A stretch of DNA of 22,236 nt from JBBTWG01 sp038062935 (GCA_038062935.1 JBBTWG010000050.1:1-22236); one strand, 5' to 3'. Counted from the stretch's first letter, positions 1-6,550 are shown. Notes: generated from the letters alone by a model not told the origin. Program-made: numbers and translations.

Positions 1-118
1 TTTATTTTATTTTTTTGGCTATTTCTCGTGCAGTATCGCGAGTTTATGTTTTTGTCATAAATTTGTTAAGTTCCGTTCATGTCCTTTTGATAACGTCAAA
101 AATGTCAGGAGCGTTCAT

Positions 119-189
119 GGGGTCGCCTCTGGGAGGCCTAGCGGAGTCGAGATCCGCTAGTAGGGGTTCGATTCCCCTCGGCTCCACCA
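119..189 (+). tRNA. Small non-canonical tRNA-like RNA with Ala-type acceptor and CGA anticodon loop
   Basis: Positions 119-125 pair with 179-185 as a full 7-bp acceptor stem that includes a G3-U70 wobble (121/183). Discriminator A186 and an encoded CCA (187-189) follow. Positions 162-178 form a perfect T-arm with a TTCGATT loop. Positions 141-145 pair with 153-157 around a 7-nt loop (146-152) with T at position 33, giving anticodon CGA, which reads Ser UCG. The D-arm is abnormal: only 15 nt (126-140) lie between the acceptor and anticodon stems, forming at best a 4-bp stem with a 3-nt loop, and position 8 is C. tRNA-Ser should have a long variable arm and G73, and neither is present. G3-U70 with A73 are alanine identity elements. 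The terminator at 210-240 supports a real transcript ending here. Alternatives are a degenerate tRNA or the 3' part of a larger RNA; the tmRNA signatures I would expect (tag ORF, usual 5' domain) were not seen. Confidence 0.45.
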
Positions 190-209
190 CTTCTGACCAG
201 GTATACAAG

Positions 210-240
210 AAAAAGAGTCCCGCAATGCGAGGCTCTTTTT
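210..240 (+). terminator. Intrinsic terminator after the tRNA-like RNA, probably bidirectional
   Basis: AAAAAGAG (210-217) pairs with CTCTTTTT (233-240). Inner pairs close a GC-rich stem around an AAT loop (224-226). The T run on one side and the A run on the other allow termination of both the plus-strand RNA and the convergent femAB-like gene ending at 274. Confidence 0.75.
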
Positions 241-248
241 CAAAATAT

Positions 249-265
249 CTAGCGGAGTCGAGATC
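249..265 (+). repeat. 17-bp direct copy of the tRNA-like anticodon-stem region
   Basis: CTAGCGGAGTCGAGATC here is identical to positions 138-154 inside the tRNA-like RNA, 111 bp upstream. The copy lies between the terminator and the stop codon of the femAB-like gene. Sequence diverges on both sides. It could be an attachment-site scar or a small local duplication. Confidence 0.7.
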
Positions 266-273
266 TACCGGAA

Positions 274-1230
274 TTATAACAGAAACTTCACAATTCTGTA
301 AACGAGATACCACTTCCAATCTGTGATTTTTTGATAGGATTTTTCGTATTCGACGACTGTGCCGCCGAACTTTTTTTTGAAATCGGTGACGCCGGCCCAG
401 GGGTGATTTTCCGCTCCTTCTGGGGCGATTCCGAAGAGGTCGTAGCTCGTGTAGCCGCGGGCTTTGGCGTCGCACATGACGTGCCATTGGAGGAGGTATG
501 GCGCCATGAGACTGCGCAGTTCGTGGTCTGAGGCGCCGTAGTAGTAGAGGGCTTTGCGGTTTTCTAGTGTTTCATTATGGTAGGTGGCGATGAGGCCGGC
601 GGCGATTTTTTCCTCTTCGGGGACTTCGCCTGGCGCTGTCGCGATGAAAAGTTTGGCGTGTTGCGGTCCGAGCGTTGTGAGCATTTTCTGATAATAACTC
701 AGTGGATGGATGCGGAAGCCATCACGCTCGGCGGTTTTCTGGAAAATTTCGTAAAATTTTTCGAGGGTTTTTTCTAAATCTTTTTCGTGGACTTCATGTA
801 CTGCTACACCATTACGTTCGGCAACTTTGATGTTGTAGCGACCTTTGGGCTTCATCTGTTTCAGAATTTCTTCCTGCGATAGCGTGAGATCGAGGACAAT
901 GGTCGCTTCTGGAAAATGTGATTTTGTTTTTTTGAACTGCGCGCCAGCGCTGTGCGCTTTGTGTTCGTCCACGTGTGCACCCCCGCCTCCGACAACTGTG
1001 TCCAGAATAAATTTCACAAAAATGACCTGTTCTTTTTCGCATATGGGAGCCAACTTTTCCATGATCCTCTCGAAATTCTCACTGTGCACCATCGGACATT
1101 CCAACCAACTTTTCCCGAAGGGGAGGGGATGACGGATGAATAAAAATCCCTCGACGCGAAAACATTTTCGTCCGAGGGATTCTTGAAATTGTTGCCAGAG
1201 GTGCGATTGAAAAAAACTTAGTTGTTGCAT
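274..1230 (-). CDS. FemAB-family peptidyltransferase (peptidoglycan cross-bridge type)
   Basis: This 318-residue protein belongs to the FemA/FemX/MurM family, whose members add amino acids from aminoacyl-tRNA to the stem peptide of lipid II on the cytoplasmic side of the membrane. The strongest match is the central KPKGRYNIKVAERNGV segment followed by an FYEIFQKTAERDGF segment, both typical of the GNAT-like fold of FemAB proteins. The C-terminal part has the expected YDLFGIAP and FKKKFGG motifs. Length is near that of short bacterial members. The ATG at 1230 has no recognisable Shine-Dalgarno sequence. The gene lies 41 nt downstream of ftsZ on the same strand, so it is probably co-transcribed with ftsA and ftsZ, which suits cell-wall work at the division site. 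Substrate amino acid and target cannot be read from the sequence. A tRNA-like RNA converges on its 3' end. Confidence 0.9.
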   Translation of the reverse strand: MQQLSFFQSHLWQQFQESLGRKCFRVEGFLFIRHPLPFGKSWLECPMVHSENFERIMEKLAPICEKEQVIFVKFILDTVVGGGGAHVDEHKAHSAGAQFKKTKSHFPEATIVLDLTLSQEEILKQMKPKGRYNIKVAERNGVAVHEVHEKDLEKTLEKFYEIFQKTAERDGFRIHPLSYYQKMLTTLGPQHAKLFIATAPGEVPEEEKIAAGLIATYHNETLENRKALYYYGASDHELRSLMAPYLLQWHVMCDAKARGYTSYDLFGIAPEGAENHPWAGVTDFKKKFGGTVVEYEKSYQKITDWKWYLVYRIVKFLL

Positions 1231-1248
1231 TTTAAATAAAAGCGCATC

Positions 1249-1269
1249 CTCACTCGCTTCGCTCGTGAG
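1249..1269 (-). other. Hairpin between ftsZ and the femAB-like gene
   Basis: CTCAC (1249-1253) pairs with GTGAG (1265-1269), with further short pairing inside the CG-rich loop. On the transcribed strand it is followed by a loose T-rich stretch (CTTTTATTT). It could be a weak terminator or processing signal between the two genes. Confidence 0.35.
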
Positions 1270-1271
1270 TT

Positions 1272-2429
1272 TTATCCAACTTTTCTTCTAATGAACGCCG
1301 GAATGTCGAGTTCGTTTTCGACGGGGCGCTGCGGCATATCGACTCTTGGCTGATTGATAATCGTCTGGTGGCTTTGTTGTCGCATGACTGGTTTTTCGGA
1401 GCGGATGTCGAAGCCTGTTGCCACGACGGTGACTTTCATTTCGCCGGTGTAGGAATCGTTGATCACTGCACCGAAAATGATATTTGCTTCTGGATCTGCA
1501 GCCTCTGTAATGATTCTTGCAGCCTCGTCCACTTCGAACATACTGAGGTCGTTGCCACCGGTGATGTTGAAGAGAATTCCTTTGGCGCCCTGGACGGACA
1601 TTTCGAGGAGTGGGCTGTCGATCGCGGCTTTTGCGGCTTCTGCTGCTCGGTTTTCGCCTGTTCCGTATCCGATTCCCATGAGCGCGGATCCGGAGTTTTC
1701 CATGATGGCTTTTACATCGGCGAAGTCGACGTTGATCATGCCGTGGACGGTGATGAGGTCCGCGATGCCTTGGACACCCTGGCGGAGAACATCATCGACG
1801 ACCATGAACGCTTCGTTGAGTGGAGTTTTTTTGTCGATGAGACCGAGGAGTTTGTCGTTTGGGATGACGATAATTGTGTCGACTTTGTTCTTGAGATTTT
1901 CCAGACCTTCTTCGGCCTGTGTGCGTCGGCGTTGACCTTCGAAAGAGAAAGGTTTTGTGACGACAGCGACTGTGAGAATCCCCATCTCGCGAGCGAGCTC
2001 TGCGACCACTGGAGCGCCTCCGGTGCCCGTGCCACCACCGAGACCACAGGTGATGAAAATCATGTCTGATCCGTCGATTGCTGCGCGGATTTCCTCTTTG
2101 CTTTCTTCTGCGGCCTGTTTGCCGATGTCGGGATTACTGCCGGCACCGAGACCTCTCGTGGTGGCCTTCCCGACGTTGAGTTTGATCTGTGCGTCTGAGT
2201 GATAGAGCGCTTGTGCATCGGTATTGATTGCGATGAATTCTACGCCTTTGAGATTCGATTTGATCATGCGGTTCAAAGCATTGGAACCACCGCCTCCCAC
2301 GCCCACGACACGAATATTCGCAATTGGATTCATATCAGGAATGACCTCCTGCGATGAACGATGCGGATCGTATGATTTCGAGAAAATGTTTTTTAAATTT
2401 GTTTTTGGATCTTCCTTTGGGAGTGGCAT
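1272..2429 (-). CDS. ftsZ: Cell division GTPase FtsZ
   Basis: FtsZ is the tubulin-like GTPase that forms the division ring. The 385-residue product has the early VVGVGGGGSNALNRM nucleotide-binding segment, the tubulin signature GLGGGTGTGGAPVVAELARE, the VTKPFSFEG segment, and NFADVKAIM-like T7-loop residues (here VDFADVKAIMENSGSALMG). It ends in a conserved C-terminal peptide, LDIPAFIRRK, which in other bacteria docks onto FtsA and ZipA. About 36 N-terminal residues precede the GTPase core. A variable linker rich in Q, P and R joins core and tail. The ATG at 2429 has no Shine-Dalgarno sequence. It lies 103 nt downstream of ftsA on the same strand, the classic ftsA-ftsZ order. Confidence 0.99.
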   Translation of the reverse strand: MPLPKEDPKTNLKNIFSKSYDPHRSSQEVIPDMNPIANIRVVGVGGGGSNALNRMIKSNLKGVEFIAINTDAQALYHSDAQIKLNVGKATTRGLGAGSNPDIGKQAAEESKEEIRAAIDGSDMIFITCGLGGGTGTGGAPVVAELAREMGILTVAVVTKPFSFEGQRRRTQAEEGLENLKNKVDTIIVIPNDKLLGLIDKKTPLNEAFMVVDDVLRQGVQGIADLITVHGMINVDFADVKAIMENSGSALMGIGYGTGENRAAEAAKAAIDSPLLEMSVQGAKGILFNITGGNDLSMFEVDEAARIITEAADPEANIIFGAVINDSYTGEMKVTVVATGFDIRSEKPVMRQQSHQTIINQPRVDMPQRPVENELDIPAFIRRKVG

Positions 2430-2480
2430 AGTTTGGGGGAATTAAGAAACAAATGCTTGAGTGAGGAAGATTTGAAATCT

Positions 2481-2521
2481 TTGAAAAGTTTACTTCGTTG
2501 CGTTCGCAGTATACTTTTCAA
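2481..2521 (-). other. Hairpin in the ftsA-ftsZ intergenic region
   Basis: TTGAAAAGT (2481-2489) pairs with ACTTTTCAA (2513-2521). A T-T mismatch follows, then TACT/AGTA (2491-2494 with 2508-2511) around a 13-nt loop. No T run follows on the transcribed strand, so an RNA processing or stability element is more likely than a terminator. Confidence 0.5.
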
Positions 2522-2532
2522 AAACTTCAGGT

Positions 2533-3774
2533 CTACGGCATGAGGCTTCTGAGCCAATTTTTCATGCTGCCGACGGTTTTTCGCAGATTGAGGCTGCGAA
2601 ATGGCATGCCACCGAAGTTTCTGGTTTCCATGCGAGAGCCCCAGAGCATGAGACCGATCGCCGTGGCGTATGCTGGATCGTCGATTTTGTCGACGATGCC
2701 GTCGAAATTTTGCGGGAATCCGATTTGTACTGGGAGATTCAATGTTTCGCGCGCGAGGTCGATGACACCCGGCATTTTGACTGCTGCTCCAGTGAGCACC
2801 ACTCCGGCTGGAAGCATGCCGTCGCGGCTGATGCGTGCGAGTTCGTCTTTCACGAGGAGGAAGATTTCCTGGTATCTAGCCTGAATGATTTCCACCATGA
2901 CTTTCTTTGATACTTTCTGCGTGTCGATTTTGCTGAGAAGTGAGAGGTCAATCGTTTCACGGTCGTTGACGTCTTCTGGCAGACATGAGCCATATTCAAT
3001 TTTAATTTTTTCTGCGGTGTCGATAGATGTGCGAAGGCCGATAGCAATATCATTGGTGACGTTTTCTCCGCCGAGCGGGATGACTGCGGTGTGGAGCGTG
3101 ACGCCTTCTTCGAAGACGCTGACGGATGTCCCACCACAACCGATGTCGACGACGACCACGCCGAGCTCTTTTTGTCGCTTCGAGAGTACTGCTTCTGCAG
3201 CAGCGAGACAGGTTGGGATGATATCGTCGATATCCACTCCGGCCTGGAGCACGCATTTTTCGATGTTTTTGATGTTTGGGATGAGTCCTGTGATGATATG
3301 CGCTTCCACTTCGAGACGGATGCCGGTCATGCCCACTGGATATTTAATGCCTCTCTGATCGTCGACGGTGAACGTCTTCGGAATGATGCGGAGAATTCTT
3401 TTGTTTGTGGGAATATTGACGGCTTGTGCAGCCTCGAGGACGCGATCAATATCTTCTTCTGCAATTTCATTGCTCGGATTGGAAACGGCGATGACGCCTT
3501 TGGAGTCGATTGATTCGATATGATTGCCGCTAATTCCGAGAAATACGTGGTTGATGGGTTCACCGGCCATGCGCTCTGCGTCTTCGAGGGAAGAAGTGAT
3601 CGAGCTGATGGTCTCTTCGACATCGATGACGGAGCCTTTTCGAAGTCCCATCGACTGCGCAATTCCTACTCCTGTAATGTTCGGTGTTTGAGAATCGTTA
3701 TCGAGACGACCCACGACGGTTCGGATTTTTGAACTGCCAATATCGAGACTCGCTAAAATGCGGTTTTTTGCCAT
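2533..3774 (-). CDS. ftsA: Cell division protein FtsA
   Basis: FtsA is the actin-like ATPase that anchors FtsZ to the membrane. The product (413 residues from the chosen start) begins with ASLDIGSSKIRTVVG, the phosphate-1 motif of the actin/Hsp70 fold. It continues with VVVDIGCGGTSVSVFEEG (phosphate-2) and GVVLTGAAVKMPGVIDLA (adenosine region). The tail NWLRSLM looks like the amphipathic helix that binds the membrane in other FtsA proteins. The frame is open 13 codons further upstream, but the ATG at 3774 (MAKNRILA) puts the DIGS motif at the usual distance and leaves room for a promoter directly upstream. FtsZ follows in the same direction. Confidence 0.98.
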   Translation of the reverse strand: MAKNRILASLDIGSSKIRTVVGRLDNDSQTPNITGVGIAQSMGLRKGSVIDVEETISSITSSLEDAERMAGEPINHVFLGISGNHIESIDSKGVIAVSNPSNEIAEEDIDRVLEAAQAVNIPTNKRILRIIPKTFTVDDQRGIKYPVGMTGIRLEVEAHIITGLIPNIKNIEKCVLQAGVDIDDIIPTCLAAAEAVLSKRQKELGVVVVDIGCGGTSVSVFEEGVTLHTAVIPLGGENVTNDIAIGLRTSIDTAEKIKIEYGSCLPEDVNDRETIDLSLLSKIDTQKVSKKVMVEIIQARYQEIFLLVKDELARISRDGMLPAGVVLTGAAVKMPGVIDLARETLNLPVQIGFPQNFDGIVDKIDDPAYATAIGLMLWGSRMETRNFGGMPFRSLNLRKTVGSMKNWLRSLMP

Positions 3775-3783
3775 AGCGGAGGC

Positions 3784-3813
3784 AATATAATATAGTTTGC
3801 CCTGCTTTGACAA
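3784..3813 (-). promoter_or_regulatory. Candidate ftsA promoter
   Basis: On the minus strand TTGTCA (3813-3808) precedes TATATT (3789-3784) by 18 nt; TATTAT (3792-3787) at 15 nt is the alternative -10. The start codon at 3774 lies about 9 nt beyond, so the leader would be very short. The region upstream (3814-3999) is a gene-free, T-rich stretch (A-rich on the coding strand) and may act as an UP element. Confidence 0.55.
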
Positions 3814-3999
3814 ATTTATTACCCAGTTTGGCTTTGCCTGAAGGGGGCTCGTTCAGTTAATGTGTTCGCGTTTAGGCTCTTTTTGATGCTTCTTTTTTGA
3901 TTCACTTGCGAATATATTTTTTTGTTTTTATTTACTACTTTTTTCCGTTTCTGTTTTTCGCTCTTTTTTACTCTTTTTCATTTTGAATGTATACATTTT

Positions 4000-4935
4000 T
4001 TATTCAAATATCAAAGGGAGCGCATGGTTCTGATCTCCCTGGCGTTTTTCGTTGTAGAGAAGTTCCAATTCGTAGAGTTTTTTGATAAGAGATTTGAATT
4101 CTAATTCCTGGAAAAATCTTTCGATTTGGGGGAGATCGAATTCATGTGTTTTACATTCCTGCAGATCGAAGTCGATGGGCGCTTCTTTTTGCAGAGTTAC
4201 CAAATGTTTACTCAAAAAAGCTGCGTCTTTGCCATTCTGGAGTTTTTCACGCATTTTCCCTGGGATTTCTGCGAGGTGTTCGTAGATGTTTTCGAGTGTT
4301 GTGTACTGTTGGAGGAGATTCACGGCGCCAGTGGGACCGATGCCTTTGACTCCGGGGATATTGTCGGAAGGATCGCCGACGAGACTTTTGTAATCAATCA
4401 TTTGCACTGGCGTGATCTGAAATTTTTCCTGAACTTTCTGCGGATCGTACGCCGTGTATTTCTGAAAACCAAATTCTGGTGTGAGGACACTGATGTTCGA
4501 CGTGATGAGCTGGAAAAGATCGCGATCTCCACTCGCGATGCCGACACGCAAATCAACATTTTTTGCACACTCTTTCACAGAGATCGTCGCGAGCAGATCG
4601 TCCGCTTCGTATCCGTCCATGGCAAAACTGGGAATGCCAAAAGCTTCTAAAATATTTTTGAGGCGGGGAAGTTGCTCGTACATGCCTTCTGGTGGCGGTG
4701 GGCGTGTGCCTTTGTATTCGGTGAATTGTTCGTGGCGATAGGTCTTGGCCTTGCTGTCCCAGGCGATGGCGATGAACTCTGGATATTCTTTGGCCAGGAG
4801 ACTCAGGAGCATGCTGGTAAATCCATAGATGGCGTTTACGAGCTCGCCTTTGGAAGTCTTGAGCGCTGGAATCGCGTGGAAGGCTCGGTAAAAGAGCGCG
4901 TTGCCATCGATCAGAATGAGTTTCTGTGTTTGCAT
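4000..4935 (-). CDS. Stand-alone 5'-3' exonuclease of DNA polymerase I type
   Basis: This is the flap/5' nuclease domain normally found at the N-terminus of DNA polymerase I; it removes RNA primers and 5' flaps. The polymerase part is absent and the product is 311 residues. Metal-binding motifs are visible: LILIDGNALFYRAFHAIP near the start, YEADDLLATI near residue 111, and GIASGDRDLFQLI near 134. The helix-hairpin-helix segment VGDPSDNIPGVKGIGPTGA lies near 188-206. A GTG at 4941 is in frame, but it would lie only 2 nt after the predicted -10 box, so the ATG at 4935 is preferred. The stop at 4000 is followed by a 7-bp inverted repeat (TTTGAAT/ATTCAAA) around the palindrome ATGTATACAT (3987-3996). 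The gene reads toward ftsA, 225 nt away. Confidence 0.95.
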   Translation of the reverse strand: MQTQKLILIDGNALFYRAFHAIPALKTSKGELVNAIYGFTSMLLSLLAKEYPEFIAIAWDSKAKTYRHEQFTEYKGTRPPPPEGMYEQLPRLKNILEAFGIPSFAMDGYEADDLLATISVKECAKNVDLRVGIASGDRDLFQLITSNISVLTPEFGFQKYTAYDPQKVQEKFQITPVQMIDYKSLVGDPSDNIPGVKGIGPTGAVNLLQQYTTLENIYEHLAEIPGKMREKLQNGKDAAFLSKHLVTLQKEAPIDFDLQECKTHEFDLPQIERFFQELEFKSLIKKLYELELLYNEKRQGDQNHALPLIFE

Positions 4936-4943
4936 ATGCACTC

Positions 4944-4972
4944 ATTTGACTGCTTTTTTAGCTTTGTGTCAA
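4944..4972 (-). promoter_or_regulatory. Promoter of the 5' nuclease gene
   Basis: On the minus strand TTGACA (4972-4967), a 17-nt spacer and TCAAAT (4949-4944) lie 8 nt before the ATG at 4935. Transcription would start at or next to the start codon, giving a leaderless or nearly leaderless mRNA. Confidence 0.6.
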
Positions 4973-4983
4973 TGGATCGTAGC

Positions 4984-5012
4984 TTGGAAAAAGCCAAAAA
5001 AAATGCTATAAT
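4984..5012 (+). promoter_or_regulatory. Promoter of the glycogen-synthase-like gene
   Basis: TTGGAA (4984-4989), a 17-nt spacer and a consensus TATAAT (5007-5012) preceded by TGC (extended -10). It diverges from the 5' nuclease promoter just upstream. Confidence 0.8.
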
Positions 5013-5032
5013 GCTCTGATATCTTGATTTTT

Positions 5033-5581
5033 ATGCCTCGAACTTCCACAAAAATTTCTAAGCCGGACGCCAAGCTTCTCGAGAAGAAGTCTCTGCGACT
5101 CCAACTCCAACATCTCCTCCGCGATCGCGTCGCTCACGAGATGCCGATCATTGGATTTTTCATCGAAAAAGAAGAAGAATTTGTCCTCATTCGCGATTTG
5201 ATTCATGGAATTTCTGGCCTCGGTGCGGGTGTCGTCATCTTCGCTCCGGATAATAAAAAAGGTGAAGCTTTGCCTTTTGATCTCTATGACGAAGCGATGG
5301 TGATTTTCTACGATCATACTTCTCATAAAAATCTTTTCTCTGGATGCGACATGGTGGTGTGTTTCTCTGATCAAGCGGTCAAAAAGTCGCTCGCGTCACA
5401 CATCGTTCCGGTGGCTTTCTCAGAGTGTCGCGGTGTGACGAATTATCATCCGAATCGTGAAACAGGAAATGCTTTTACTTTTGAAAAAAAAGATCAGTGG
5501 CATGTTTTTGCGGCACTGATCAGGGCGATGGAAACGTACAGATTTCCGTTCGACTGGAAATGTATTGCTTACAGGAGATAG
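5033..5581 (+). CDS. Truncated, probably inactive GT5 glycogen/starch synthase C-domain-like protein
   Basis: The 182-residue product is not an obvious full-length enzyme. Its second half follows the layout of the C-terminal nucleotide-sugar-binding half of GT5 glycogen synthases: a YDHTSHKNLFSGCDMVVCFS stretch (family: ...LYAGADMFLMPS), then IVPVAFSECRGVTNYHPN (family: G.VPVVR.TGGL.DTV.) and a GNAFTFEKKDQWHVFAALIRA stretch (family: GTGFVFE...ALL.AI.RAL). The catalytic E-x-C-G motif after MPS is missing; the matching region reads SDQAVKKSLAS. The N-terminal Rossmann half is also absent. I infer a non-catalytic relative, perhaps regulatory or sugar-binding. A TTG at 5024 is in frame, but the ATG at 5033 fits better. 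No Shine-Dalgarno sequence is present. An independent small Rossmann-like protein remains possible. Confidence 0.6.
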   Translation: MPRTSTKISKPDAKLLEKKSLRLQLQHLLRDRVAHEMPIIGFFIEKEEEFVLIRDLIHGISGLGAGVVIFAPDNKKGEALPFDLYDEAMVIFYDHTSHKNLFSGCDMVVCFSDQAVKKSLASHIVPVAFSECRGVTNYHPNRETGNAFTFEKKDQWHVFAALIRAMETYRFPFDWKCIAYRR

Positions 5582-5582
5582 G

Positions 5583-5700
5583 GAACCTCTGAAAAACGCG
5601 AACTGCGGCGTCAACTCGTCGCCTTCTCGTCGCCGTACTTTTCGTACGGCTCCTTCGAGGGCTCCTCGTTTCCTTGCATTTCATCGTTTTTGAGAGGTTC
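5583..5700. repeat. Structured intergenic inverted-repeat element between convergent genes
   Basis: GAACCTCTGAAAAACG (5583-5598) and CGTTTTTGAGAGGTTC (5685-5700) are inverted copies matching at 15 of 16 positions. Inside is a perfect 7-bp hairpin, GCCGTAC/GTACGGC (5632-5638 with 5644-5650), and a direct repeat CTCGTCGCC (5615-5623, 5626-5634). The element fills almost the whole gap between the stops at 5581 and 5720. It may serve as a two-way terminator or be a small non-autonomous mobile element. Confidence 0.6.
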
Positions 5701-5719
5701 GATGAAAATTCAAAAAAAA

Positions 5720-6097
5720 TTACTCTAGTTTGCTTGGTCCTGAACTACCACTGCTCGTACCGCTGTCTTGTCCGACGGAGGTGATGATTTCGATGACGTC
5801 TTTGAAATTGATGTATTGAATGACGTTGATGCCGATGGCACGACCGACGGTGTTGATGATGACGACAGAGAGAATCGTGACGATGAGGCCGATGATTGCG
5901 TAACGGATCGTTCCTACGGCGCTTTTGATTTTGTCGTCCTGACCTCCGGAAAGGATGAACGAGATACCTCCGACAAAGATGAATACTACTGAAAGAAATC
6001 CGGCGATCATAATTGCGTAGGCGAGGCCACGATTCATGATGTCGATAACGTCAAAATTTTGCGCTGCGTCGATGATGGAGTTGGATGATGGAGGCAC
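5720..6097 (-). CDS. TrbC/VirB2-like small membrane protein (pilin-like)
   Basis: The 125-residue product has two strong transmembrane segments (about residues 24-51 and 66-88) separated by a short charged loop, GGQDDKIKSAVGTIR. This is the layout of TrbC/VirB2 pilin subunits and of the many small pilin-like proteins annotated in CPR genomes. No classical cleavable signal peptide is visible; the N-terminus is short and polar. The C-terminus is Ser/Gly-rich. The start is a GTG at 6097 directly downstream of a GGATTTA-type heptamer array and lacks a Shine-Dalgarno sequence. It follows khpA and rpsP on the same strand. No other type IV secretion or conjugation genes are in the window, so the transfer or pilus role is inferred from the family only. 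Confidence 0.75.
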   Translation of the reverse strand: MPPSSNSIIDAAQNFDVIDIMNRGLAYAIMIAGFLSVVFIFVGGISFILSGGQDDKIKSAVGTIRYAIIGLIVTILSVVIINTVGRAIGINVIQYINFKDVIEIITSVGQDSGTSSGSSGPSKLE

Positions 6098-6101
6098 GGG
6101 A

Positions 6102-6128
6102 GGAGGATTTAGGATTTAGGATTGAGGA
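6102..6128 (-). repeat. Heptamer array upstream of the TrbC-like start
   Basis: On the plus strand GGATTTA (6105-6111), GGATTTA (6112-6118), GGATTGA (6119-6125) and GGA follow each other without gaps. The first unit begins 8 nt from the GTG start at 6097. The transcript therefore carries a pyrimidine-rich UAAAUCCUCC leader where a Shine-Dalgarno would be expected. Confidence 0.85.
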
Positions 6129-6142
6129 AATTACGAAATGAT

Positions 6143-6445
6143 TTATTCGAGGTCGGCGCCGATTTCGTGCATGCCGCCGCCGGGTTCTATGATCTTCATA
6201 TTGACGCGTTCGTTGCGCTTGGAACCCATGACGCGGAGAAGGATGCGGAGAGATTTTGCCGTTTGGCCATTTTTTCCGATGATTTTTCCCATGTCTTCTG
6301 GATGCACTTTGAGTGTGATGAGAACACCAAGATCGTCGACGGTTCGCGTGACTTCAACTTCTTCGGGATGGTCGACGAGTTGCTTGATGACGTACTCTAC
6401 AAAATCGCGGTCTGGACCCTGATTCATATCTTGTGTATCGGTCAT
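6143..6445 (-). CDS. khpA: KhpA-type KH-domain RNA-binding protein
   Basis: From the ATG at 6445 the product has 101 residues. It is mostly one KH domain with the RNA-binding loop GKIIGKNGQTAKSLRILLR. Such proteins (KhpA) pair with KhpB in many bacteria and bind RNA broadly; the gene commonly follows rpsP, as here. The frame stays open upstream to 6529, but those extra 28 residues would translate intergenic repeats and are not part of the gene. The C-terminus ends in GGGMHEIGADLE. Initiation occurs next to a heptamer array rather than a Shine-Dalgarno. Confidence 0.93.
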   Translation of the reverse strand: MTDTQDMNQGPDRDFVEYVIKQLVDHPEEVEVTRTVDDLGVLITLKVHPEDMGKIIGKNGQTAKSLRILLRVMGSKRNERVNMKIIEPGGGMHEIGADLE

Positions 6446-6448
6446 AGA

Positions 6449-6486
6449 GGAGGATTTAGGATTTAGGATTGAGGATGTAGGAATAA
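6449..6486 (-). repeat. Heptamer array upstream of the khpA start
   Basis: Plus-strand units: GGATTTA (6452-6458), GGATTTA (6459-6465), GGATTGA (6466-6472), GGATGTA (6473-6479), GGAATAA (6480-6486). The first unit lies 6 nt upstream of the ATG at 6445. This is the longest of the five arrays in the window. Confidence 0.88.
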
Positions 6487-6545
6487 CTTGTGACCTGTGA
6501 CTTTTGACATGTGACTGGTCACAAGTCACATGTTACACGTCACAT
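6487..6545. repeat. TGTGAC heptamer palindrome in the rpsP-khpA gap
   Basis: Four spaced copies of a TGTGAC-type 7-nt unit (from 6489) are followed by four inverted GTCACA-type units up to 6545. The array can fold; the best local hairpin pairs ACATGTGACT (6507-6516) with AGTCACATGT (6524-6533) around a 7-nt loop. Similar strings recur, from memory, between genes in other CPR assemblies. Confidence 0.75.
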
Positions 6546-6550
6546 GTTTT

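Noticed and set aside
1..189. tmRNA (ssrA) 3' end
   Set aside because: The acceptor and T-arm would suit it, but a complete 5' acceptor strand is found only 60 nt upstream of the 3' strand. The preceding sequence is AT-rich with no tag reading frame or usual conserved 5' domain.
1368..2069. Long plus-strand reading frame opposite ftsZ
   Set aside because: Shadow of ftsZ caused by its codon bias; composition is unlike a real protein.
6446..6529. 28-residue N-terminal extension of KhpA
   Set aside because: It would translate the heptamer and TGTGAC repeats; the KH-domain protein begins naturally at the ATG at 6445.
6102..6545. CRISPR array
   Set aside because: The repeats are 7 nt and contiguous, with no spacers, and no cas genes are nearby.
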